A program made the translations under genes and the position numbers. Positions 1-6,849 of a DNA stretch of 64,000 nucleotides are shown here, in pieces. Below the pieces are notes generated by a model that saw nothing but the letters and a program-made list of their open reading frames with translations, was not told where the DNA came from and searched no databases. This stretch comes from Candidatus Scalindua sp. GTDB taxonomy: Bacteria > Planctomycetota > Brocadiia > Brocadiales > Scalinduaceae. The first letter of the stretch is position 1. Each line of letters starts with the position of its first letter. The stretch is from positions 18,512 through 82,511 of the forward strand of contig JAIQZU010000008.1 in NCBI GenBank assembly GCA_021776915.1, given 5' to 3'.

Positions 1-803
1 ATAAGTTGTACGGTGGTATTCCCAAGGATTAATTCTCTAATCTTGGAATGGCCGTAGGCGCCAATTACCAGTAAATCATAAGAACCTTTTTTGCAAAAGC
101 CCAAGATAGCGTCTATGGTGTCGCCACCTTCAAGCATATTGTCATGCGTTATATCGTAACCTTTCAAGATTTCAGTTGCCTGGGATAAGATATCTTCTCC
201 TGATTTCCTGTCGTCAGATACAGTAATAACGGTTAAGGGCAGATGCATTTGTTGTGCAACCTCTGCACCTGCATTTAATGCTTTCGAGGAAAAAGAGCTT
301 CCGTCATATGCTACAAGTATTTTTGTAATCTTCTTATATGCTTCAGGAGTTACCAATATGGGTTTATGCGTCTGCCTTGCAACAGATTCCAGATTTGAAC
401 CCAAAAGTGCGTCGCGCCAGAGCGCATGTTCTCCTGCCATGCCCATTGATATCATATCGCACCTTTTGGCTGATTCGACTATCTCCCTGCTAATAACGCC
501 TTCTTTTATTGTGCGCGTACAGGGGATATTAGCAGTGTCACATTTTCCCTCTAATTCATCCAGGGCGGCCCTGGACGTGTCCTCCAGAAATTTCCTTACA
601 TTCTGCTGGAAATCACCATACGGCACCATGCCTCCAATGCTGGTGCCCAGATCTCTCATGAACGGCCCGGCAAGTTTCTTTATATCAATTATTGAAATGC
701 CGATTATCTCCGAGTTAAATGACCTTGACAGCTCAATTGCATAATCAACAGCTACAAGGCTTGTGTCCGAACCATCAACTGGTACTAGTATTGTTTTAAA
801 CAT
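1..803 (-). CDS. Universal stress protein, two UspA domains (3' end beyond window)
   Basis: The minus-strand reading frame opens at ATG 803 (MFKTILVPVDGSDTS...), the classic UspA beta1 and nucleotide-loop start. It stays open to base 1. A second Usp repeat begins with KITKILVAYDGSSFSSKALN, and the last visible residues (IGAYGHSKIRELILGNTT) are the Usp phosphate-binding G-x-G/H-x(9)-G-N/S-T signature. Only some ten residues are likely missing. GGAG lies about 8 nt upstream of the ATG. Usp proteins bind ATP or other ligands in the cytoplasm and act in stress adaptation. Only 1 bp separates the frame from the stop of the upstream CBS gene, so the two are probably co-transcribed and may both sense adenylates (inference). 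Confidence 0.9.
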   Translation of the reverse strand, partial: MFKTILVPVDGSDTSLVAVDYAIELSRSFNSEIIGISIIDIKKLAGPFMRDLGTSIGGMVPYGDFQQNVRKFLEDTSRAALDELEGKCDTANIPCTRTIKEGVISREIVESAKRCDMISMGMAGEHALWRDALLGSNLESVARQTHKPILVTPEAYKKITKILVAYDGSSFSSKALNAGAEVAQQMHLPLTVITVSDDRKSGEDILSQATEILKGYDITHDNMLEGGDTIDAILGFCKKGSYDLLVIGAYGHSKIRELILGNTTVQL

Positions 804-804
804 C

Positions 805-1200
805 TTAATCTCCGTAAAAAGTTACAAACTCCGGTTGAATCAGGCTGTTGAGGATATCACATCTTGAGATTACTCCAATTAGATTTCCTTTTCTCACCAC
901 CGGTACCCTGATAATTTTCTGCTCAGTCATTATCCTGATTATCTCATCAACATGCGTGTCCTCTTCTACACAGATTGGATCCTTTGTCATTATATCGTCA
1001 GCAAAAATCTTTTGTAAGTCCTTGCCTTCTTTAACCGCATTGAGGAGGTCGAATTCTGTCACAACTCCAACGACTTTGCCACCATCCACTACAGGCAGAC
1101 CACTGTACATGCCGGATAGTAATTTTACAGACAGATCCCTGCCGTTTGTTTTCCTGGAAGCGGCGGTTACTATCTTATTCATTATTTCCTTTGCCAGCAT
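805..1200 (-). CDS. CBS-domain pair protein
   Basis: This 131-residue protein consists almost entirely of two CBS motifs (a Bateman module). The first covers about residues 1-60 (SGLPVVDGGKVVGVVTEFDLL) and the second about 68-125 (DDIMTKDPICVEEDTHVDEI, then IRVPVVRKGNLIGVISRCDIL). Such stand-alone modules bind adenosine nucleotides and report energy state. There is no catalytic domain. GGGAG sits about 7 nt upstream of the ATG. The gene is followed after 1 bp by the universal stress protein, so a two-gene energy/stress-sensing operon is likely. The target is unknown. Confidence 0.88.
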   Translation of the reverse strand: MLAKEIMNKIVTAASRKTNGRDLSVKLLSGMYSGLPVVDGGKVVGVVTEFDLLNAVKEGKDLQKIFADDIMTKDPICVEEDTHVDEIIRIMTEQKIIRVPVVRKGNLIGVISRCDILNSLIQPEFVTFYGD

Positions 1201-1329
1201 GATGGAACTCCCTTCTTGATAAGAAAAAAGTTGAGCGTTATCCGGTACTTTACGAATTTACGAAGTGGTAAATGGCTAAAAACAACTTACTCATCAATAA
1301 TACTACACTGCATATTTAAAGTCTATAAA

Positions 1330-1431
1330 TAAATCAGGCCTTTGGCGACTTTTGACACGGTAGGAGCTGTCTCCTGACGGCGATCGCCAACGGGAGCTGG
1401 CTCCTGCCAAAACATTGAAATTCCTCATACA
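1330..1431. repeat. Palindromic intergenic repeat with ATTGAAATTC flank
   Basis: An imperfect palindrome (GGTAGGAGC near 1359, GCTCCTGCC ending near 1408) lies in the 363-bp gap between the CBS and small membrane genes. Its left flank (AGGCCTTTGGCGACTTTTGA) resembles that of the repeat at 20650-20780. Its right flank, ACATTGAAATTC, recurs beside most palindromes in the window. I see no other feature in 1201-1563. Confidence 0.6.
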
Positions 1432-1563
1432 TTAAATTAGCTCTTATAGAGTTGAAAACAAGCGAAGCAATCATAAATGAGGAGCAGTTATTAAGACTGC
1501 GGAAGGGGCAAGGCTTTTAAAGAGGCTTTTTATGTTTCCTCATCTGATGCATTAGGCGATTTA

Positions 1564-1839
1564 TCATTTTTCTTTGCTTAATAATAATGAATTTAAGTCT
1601 TCTAATTTCTTTATAATGTTCTTGGTCATGGTGTTGGTTCTGAATGTCAAAAAGATTACTTTAACGGATACTAAGAATACTGCGGTCTCAAGAAATATGT
1701 CGTGAGTAAGACCTTTGGTAAAAACAGCAGCAGCAAATAGAACGAGTGTTATTAAAATAATTGAAATCGTAGAAATTCTTTCAAGGTTAATGCGCAACAT
1801 AATGTATTTATTATCCAATCTGTAGTTTATTGAGTACAT
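1564..1839 (-). CDS. Small two-helix membrane protein
   Basis: This is an unrecognised 91-residue protein with two hydrophobic segments (about residues 23-42 and 48-66) and a charged C-terminus ending LLSKEK. The chosen start at 1839 overlaps the 3' end of the upstream regulator gene by 29 bp and has AAGGA about 10 nt upstream. A shorter start at 1800 (MLRINLERIST) avoids the overlap but has no clear ribosome-binding site. The tight overlap implies co-transcription with the Lrp-like gene, so this may be that regulator's target or partner. No function can be assigned. Confidence 0.6.
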   Translation of the reverse strand: MYSINYRLDNKYIMLRINLERISTISIILITLVLFAAAVFTKGLTHDIFLETAVFLVSVKVIFLTFRTNTMTKNIIKKLEDLNSLLLSKEK

Positions 1840-2314
1840 CCAAAATCATTTCCTTTGATGATGACTTTATTACGCTTCCTGATGAAAGAACAAAGGAGTG
1901 TTTTATTTCAACGTAATCACCGAATTCATCCAGGACGTCTCTAAAATATGTGTCGTACTCTTTAATATTCCTGAATGCATAAATTATTATATGGGTGATG
2001 TCGGTTTCCGGTATCGCATAAGATCTTATAGCATTTATCGGTCTTACCACCTTATCTAATTCGTTATTCTTAAACCTTTTGAAGACACTGGGCAATATTT
2101 TAATCAAAGCAATTGCAAGTATGTTTATGTCTAATTTTTCATAATCCAATCTTAGTTCCTGGTCCTTGATGACACCTTTTTCGTTGAGTTGTTTTCTTAT
2201 CTTACCAACTCCCTGAGCGGTTATCTTAAGCGACTTTGAAATATCACTATTTGTCATTAGCGGGTTTTGTACCATAAGCCGGAGTACGAATCTTTCGTTT
2301 TTAGTGAGTTTCAT
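1811..2314 (-). CDS. Lrp/AsnC-like winged-helix regulator
   Basis: The 167-residue protein has an N-terminal winged helix-turn-helix at about residues 1-60 (TKNERFVLRLMVQNP, SDISKSLKITAQGVGKIRKQ, LNEKGVIKDQELRLDYEKL), typical of Lrp/AsnC or MarR-like DNA-binding domains. The C-terminal ~100 residues resemble the RAM/ACT-like part of Lrp proteins only in general pattern. No ligand pocket can be assigned. It is the first gene of a likely two-gene unit with the downstream membrane protein. It faces away from the carbon-uptake block across an 800-bp AT-rich intergenic region, so it may regulate in either direction (inference). No strong ribosome-binding site is visible. Confidence 0.7.
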   Translation of the reverse strand: MKLTKNERFVLRLMVQNPLMTNSDISKSLKITAQGVGKIRKQLNEKGVIKDQELRLDYEKLDINILAIALIKILPSVFKRFKNNELDKVVRPINAIRSYAIPETDITHIIIYAFRNIKEYDTYFRDVLDEFGDYVEIKHSFVLSSGSVIKSSSKEMILDVLNKLQIG

Positions 2315-2466
2315 AGTGAGTTAATAATAGCTGCAAGCAGATATAATATTTTCATATTGCTGCTTGTATAACAGAATATTTTTATATTATCAACTATTAC
2401 TTCGCAATAGCAATAACAAAGGCATAAATCTTAAAATCTACAGGTATTCAAATCAATTAAATACCT

Positions 2467-2607
2467 GAGACTACAGAAAATGCAGGATTATTTGTATGTT
2501 TTTTTAATAAATAAATATAATAATGAAACTATTTTAATTCCAAATATGTTATATCATAAAATATTCTTGACTGCTATGTTTCATATTGATACTATTTCGC
2601 CTTTTGT
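2467..2607 (+). repeat. Diverged 141-bp direct repeat, copy 1 (upstream of DUF3034 gene)
   Basis: Aligns nearly end to end with 4459-4600. Shared blocks include GAGACT, ATTTG-ATGT-TTTTT, TGAAACTATT, ATATGTTATAT, CTTGAC/ATTGAC and TTTCAT-TTGATACTATTT. By eye about three quarters of positions match. It sits about 520 bp upstream of the DUF3034 gene, and copy 2 sits about 250 bp upstream of sulP. A shared regulatory or leader region is the likeliest explanation. The rest of 2315-3123 is AT-rich and contains no convincing gene. Confidence 0.65.
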
Positions 2608-2725
2608 TGTAGATGGACGGTTGGGCTAGAAGACCAACCAATAGTTAGTCCGAATCTGTCATTCGCACAAGCAGGAATCAAAATAATTGAGAATTCCTTT
2701 ATTATGTTAAGTTAAATCTTAAGGC

Positions 2726-2768
2726 CGCAACCGTTCGGCTGAACTCACGCCGATGCCTTGGGGTTGCG
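2726..2768 (+). other. Potential structured RNA hairpin in the leader region
   Basis: CGCAACC (2726-2732) pairs perfectly with GGTTGCG (2762-2768). Inside it, TCGGC (2735-2739) pairs with GCCGA (2749-2753) around a 9-nt loop. It is GC-rich within a strongly AT-rich intergenic region. I could not match it to a riboswitch class I know. Confidence 0.35.
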
Positions 2769-3123
2769 AACTTATGTAATATTTCCATTGCCAGTTAGAT
2801 GATGAGAAACGCAGGCTTCAATAATGTACAATATAAAATTGCTCAATCTATGTTGAAGTATTATTTAAGGGAGAGGCAAAACTGAGAATATGGAAGGAAC
2901 AGTCTAGAAATAATAGCTGTATTTAGAAATGCAAAAGGATGTTGCTGTTTCGGATGGAAAATATGTTTTTTTAATTAGTAGTATTGATTTAAGTAAATTT
3001 GAAGTGGGGGGATGACTTAGCAAGAGTTCGTTGAGTAAAATGGGCCGTTGAAGAGTATGCCAACGCCTGTCTTATTGTTCTCGTGATACAATTGTCATTA
3101 TATTTGCAAAGATAGGAGAAAAA

Positions 3124-4047
3124 ATGAAGAAAATTTCTATGATCAGTTGCCTGTGTTACATTATGCTCTTTATGACAGAGCTAACTGTTTTTGCGGAAGA
3201 AAAAGTGAAGGCGCCTCCGCTCCCGCTGCAAAATGTTGAAGGGTTTGGAGGAATCCTCCTGACCGGCTCCGCCTATCTGATAAATCCATCAGAAGAAGGC
3301 AAGGACTTCGGTCTGCCGAGTTTGGGTGTTACATACGCAAACATTGGAGATGGGAGACACATGGAGGCCTTCACCTTGAATGAGACTTTGTGGGGCCGTT
3401 TTGAATTGGGATACGCCTTGAACCATTTTGGTTTAGGTAAATTGCCAGAGGACATTGAGGCGGCTACTGGTGTTAACACTATCGAAGACTCAGTATATCT
3501 GCACAACTTTAACGCCCGGCTCCAGCTCCTGAAGGAGGGTGAATTTAAGAAATCATGGATGCCTGCTCTGACATTAGGCCTACACTATAAGAAAAACGAA
3601 GACACCGACATTATAGATCGACGTTTGGGGGGAGCGTTTAGCGATATAGGTATTAAGGATAACGACGGTGTTGATATAACTCTTTATGCTTCTAAGATGA
3701 TTACATCCCTGCCGCGGCCTCTAATGCTAAATGCTGGTGTCCGTTCTACGGAGGCTGCTCAAATTGGTCTATTTGGCTTTACTGAGGATCGGAGAACCGT
3801 CTTTGAAGGTAACTTTGGCGTCATGGTATTAGACAATCTTGTAATCGGCGGTGAGTACCGTCAGAAACCTGATGAATTCGACGCTCTCCCGGGACTCATA
3901 GAAGAAGAGGACGATTGGTGGGATGGTTTTATAACTTACATAGCCAGTGATAATTTAACCATGTCCATAGCTTTCGCTAACTTCGGTGACGTCTTTAATC
4001 ATGAGGCTGACAACGTTTGGGGAATAAAATTCAAATGGGAATTCTAA
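3124..4047 (+). CDS. DUF3034-type outer-membrane beta-barrel protein
   Basis: This 307-residue protein has a signal peptide (hydrophobic residues about 5-24, likely cut after VFA). Alternating beta-strand patterns follow, ending in an aromatic residue (KFKWEF), as outer-membrane barrels do. The opening NVEGFGGILLTGSAYLI, the segment RFELGYALNHFGLG and the LGLHYKKNED stretch recall the DUF3034 family, which has no proven biochemical role. TAGGAG lies about 8 nt before the ATG. It is the first gene before the sulP-dabBA block on the same strand, but 800 bp away, and its upstream region shares a diverged repeat with that of sulP. I infer a passive pore for an anion such as bicarbonate. That is unproven. 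Confidence 0.65.
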   Translation: MKKISMISCLCYIMLFMTELTVFAEEKVKAPPLPLQNVEGFGGILLTGSAYLINPSEEGKDFGLPSLGVTYANIGDGRHMEAFTLNETLWGRFELGYALNHFGLGKLPEDIEAATGVNTIEDSVYLHNFNARLQLLKEGEFKKSWMPALTLGLHYKKNEDTDIIDRRLGGAFSDIGIKDNDGVDITLYASKMITSLPRPLMLNAGVRSTEAAQIGLFGFTEDRRTVFEGNFGVMVLDNLVIGGEYRQKPDEFDALPGLIEEEDDWWDGFITYIASDNLTMSIAFANFGDVFNHEADNVWGIKFKWEF

Positions 4048-4146
4048 CGCGGAGTTTTGGTAATGTCTCTATTTGTATCAGGCTTTGCAGTTATTATCCA
4101 TTCTGTAGATTATCCAGTGCTTCTCAAAGCATATACTTATAAGTTC

Positions 4147-4253
4147 ATGCATAGGAATTTCAATGTTGATAGCACTTCGACTCCGCTCAGTGTGACGTCA
4201 TCCTGAGCGGAGTCGAAGGATAGTCTTTTGTCGCGATAGCGACCTAACTTGAT
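4147..4253 (+). repeat. REP-like palindromic repeat, about 105 bp
   Basis: The core inverted repeat at 4175-4218 (CTTCGACTCCGCTCAG ... CTGAGCGGAGTCGAAG) is flanked by ATGCATAGGAATTTCAATG on the left and GCGATAGCGACCTAACTTGA on the right. The whole unit recurs in inverted orientation at 17690-17797, and the core recurs at 30310-30353. It may double as a transcription terminator for the DUF3034 gene, although no T-run follows directly. Confidence 0.8.
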
Positions 4254-4458
4254 ATTATTATGGTGCTTAAAGAGTACAAGCATGAGATTGTTTTGCAATT
4301 TAATATATAAATTAACATGTTGAGTTTGCTATTTTTTTCTTTAAAACAGAATAATTTCGTTAATGTTGACTTAAATAACTGTTAGATATCAGCCAGATAC
4401 TATTTATTGATTCAGTCAGGCGTAGGCAATAGTGTCCCTGAATGTAGTAGTTATTGTT

Positions 4459-4600
4459 GAGACTGATGATAAAACAGGCTCATTTGCATGTATTTTTCAT
4501 AAATTAACAAAATATTGAAACTATTCTTGTTTTTAATATGTTATATTCAAAAATATCATTGACCACCACGTTTCATGTTGATACTATTTTGCCTTTTATA
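4459..4600 (+). repeat. Diverged 141-bp direct repeat, copy 2 (upstream of sulP)
   Basis: Second copy of the repeat at 2467-2607, in the same orientation. The best-conserved parts are TGAAACTATT, AATATGTTATAT and TTGATACTATTT. It probably carries a promoter or a regulator site common to the porin and the carbon-uptake operon (inference). Confidence 0.65.
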
Positions 4601-4669
4601 TTTTAACTTAAGTAAAAATGCATTTTAATTTTAGGTTTATGTACAGAAAGCCGTCATTGTTTTTTTTGT

Positions 4670-4687
4670 GTACTTTTTAAAAAGTAC
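4670..4687. promoter_or_regulatory. Perfect 18-bp palindrome upstream of sulP
   Basis: GTACTTTTTAAAAAGTAC is a perfect palindrome about 160 bp upstream of the sulP start. It could be an operator for a dimeric regulator or a weak hairpin. There is no independent support for either. Confidence 0.35.
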
Positions 4688-4847
4688 TGAAAAGCGGATC
4701 AACTTCTTCTGTTTGTGTCTGAAGAGTGTTCAGCGAGATAAGCATTTGCTTCCACCCGAACGACATTAGTCGGGCGTAACTTACGTGAAATGTTCATATT
4801 AAAAACTGATTTCATTATTTTAAATCTGTAAATGGAGGCATTGAATT

Positions 4848-6785
4848 GTGACAGACTTAAGTACTGAAGGACAGGTTCCAAAAACAGGAATTGCCGGGCT
4901 AAAGCAGAACTTACAGAAAGACATTATCTCGGGATTCCTGGTTTTCCTGATTGCGCTTCCGTTATGTCTGGGCATATCTTTAGCTTGCGGCTATCCCGCT
5001 ATAGCGGGCATCTTTACCGCAATTATCGGTTCCATACTTGCCACATTTATCAGCAATTCGGAACTCACTATAAAAGGGCCGGCTGCAGGATTGATTGTAA
5101 TTGTCATTGGCGCCGTAACTGAATTTGGTTTTACCGGAGGACAGGACCCTGCGGCGGACTTGCAGGCTTACAAACTTGCCCTGGGAGTGGGAGTAGCGGC
5201 CGGTTGCATCCAGATTCTGTTCGGACTGCTCCGTGTAGGTTCACTTGGAGACTTCTTTCCTTTAACAGTCGTGCACGGAATGCTGGCGTCTATTGGCATA
5301 ATAATTATACTCAAACAATTTCCTATTACTCTGGGAGGACATGCAAAAGGGGAACCTCTGGAGTTACTGGCCGAAATACCGGAAAAGGTCATGCACATGA
5401 ATCCCGGAATAGCCATAATCGGCCTCATCAGCCTGGTGATTATGTTCTGTTTTCCGCTGATTAAGAATAAATATGTCAAGATGGTTCCTTCCCCGATGGT
5501 TGTGCTTATCTTTGCGGTGCCGTTGGGAATTTATTTCGGCCTGACTCATGAACACTCTTATATTTTCCGTGGCCACGAATATCACTTGGGCGAGGCATTT
5601 CTGGTCAATGTTCCTGGCAATATGTTCAGCGCAATTACCCATCCTGATTTTTCAGCCCTGAAAACAGTTGCAGGGTGGAAATGGGTAATGATGTTTGCGC
5701 TTATAGGCAGTATTGAATCACTTCTGAGTGCTAAGGCCATAGACATGATAGACCCATGGAAGAGGAAAACCAACCAGAACAGAGATCTGCTATCTGTCGG
5801 TATCGGGAACACTGTCTGCTCATTTGTTGGAGGACTGCCGATGATATCAGAGATTGTGCGCAGCAGGGCAAATATCGATAATGGGGCAAGAACCCGTTTT
5901 GCGAACATGTACCATGGCATCTTTCTGCTGCTTTTCGTTGCGTTAGTACCATTCCTCCTCCATCAGATTCCACTGGCTGCCCTGGCGGCAATGCTTGTAT
6001 ATACCGGTTTTAAATTGGCGGCGCCACGCGAATTTGTTCAAGTGTACAGGATTGGAGTAGAACAGTTAATCATATTTGTAGGCACTATCATAGCCGTACT
6101 GGCAACAGACTTACTCGTTGGAATTGCCATTGGAATAGGGCTGAAGTTCATGATACATATTATCAACGGTGTGCCAATACGTTCTCTGTTCAGGCCTTAT
6201 CTGGACATCGAGAGGCGAGACGATGATACTTATACAGTAATCACCAGATACTCTGCAGTCTTCAGCAACTGGATTCCATTCAAGCGACAACTCGAACAGT
6301 TAGGCCTTATTCAAAAGAAGAATATTATTCTGGATATGTCTGATACAAGGCTGGTTGACCACAGTGTAATGGAAAAGCTTCATGTGTTGGAAAGCGAATT
6401 TGAAGAAAACAATCTCAAACTGGAGATAATTGGGCTGGAAAACCATCTTAAACTGTCTGACCATCCTTTAGCATCTCGCAAAAAAGGTCTGGCGACACTC
6501 AGGCGTATTACCATTTTTGCGGATACAACTCTCCAGGATCAATTCGAACAAGAATTTATAAATATTGGGATAGCTGATTTTGTGGCTATGGAATGCGGTG
6601 GTTCAGGTATTAAAGATTTCACAAAAAACTCAGAGAAAATAAAGGCACGGGTGTGTACAGAGGTTCTAACAGTGCCAGCAAAGGCAGAACTGGTTCTGGA
6701 TTATCTTCGTAAACAGATTATGCCCAGGTATGCCATTACCGTTTGTGTTGAAAACGTCAGGGCGGTACTCCCGGGTTATTCTTAA
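4848..6785 (+). CDS. SulP-family bicarbonate/anion transporter with STAS and PII-like domains (copy 1)
   Basis: The 645-residue protein has a GTG start with GGAGG 9 nt upstream. Residues about 25-445 are the SulP membrane core (FLIALPLCLGISLACGYPA, then GPAAGLIVIVIGAVTEFGF). Residues about 455-545 are a STAS domain (NIILDMSDTRLVDHSVMEKL). The last ~95 residues (LRRITIFADTTLQDQFEQEF..., AKAELVLDYLRKQIMPRYAI, ENVRAVLPGYS) follow the beta-alpha-beta order of PII-like signalling proteins, especially SbtB of cyanobacterial carbon uptake. SulP members carry sulfate or bicarbonate. dabBA directly downstream (64-bp gap) argues for bicarbonate. A near-identical copy lies inverted at 21000-22937. Confidence 0.9.
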   Translation: MTDLSTEGQVPKTGIAGLKQNLQKDIISGFLVFLIALPLCLGISLACGYPAIAGIFTAIIGSILATFISNSELTIKGPAAGLIVIVIGAVTEFGFTGGQDPAADLQAYKLALGVGVAAGCIQILFGLLRVGSLGDFFPLTVVHGMLASIGIIIILKQFPITLGGHAKGEPLELLAEIPEKVMHMNPGIAIIGLISLVIMFCFPLIKNKYVKMVPSPMVVLIFAVPLGIYFGLTHEHSYIFRGHEYHLGEAFLVNVPGNMFSAITHPDFSALKTVAGWKWVMMFALIGSIESLLSAKAIDMIDPWKRKTNQNRDLLSVGIGNTVCSFVGGLPMISEIVRSRANIDNGARTRFANMYHGIFLLLFVALVPFLLHQIPLAALAAMLVYTGFKLAAPREFVQVYRIGVEQLIIFVGTIIAVLATDLLVGIAIGIGLKFMIHIINGVPIRSLFRPYLDIERRDDDTYTVITRYSAVFSNWIPFKRQLEQLGLIQKKNIILDMSDTRLVDHSVMEKLHVLESEFEENNLKLEIIGLENHLKLSDHPLASRKKGLATLRRITIFADTTLQDQFEQEFINIGIADFVAMECGGSGIKDFTKNSEKIKARVCTEVLTVPAKAELVLDYLRKQIMPRYAITVCVENVRAVLPGYS

Positions 6786-6849
6786 CCTGAAAAACCAGGA
6801 AACTATTAGTAAAAACTCATTAAATGACGTCCATTAAGGAAGGAAGACG

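Noticed and set aside
4147..4253. CRISPR-like repeat
   Set aside because: Copies are dispersed at distant intergenic sites and are self-palindromic. There is no regular spacer array and there are no cas genes.
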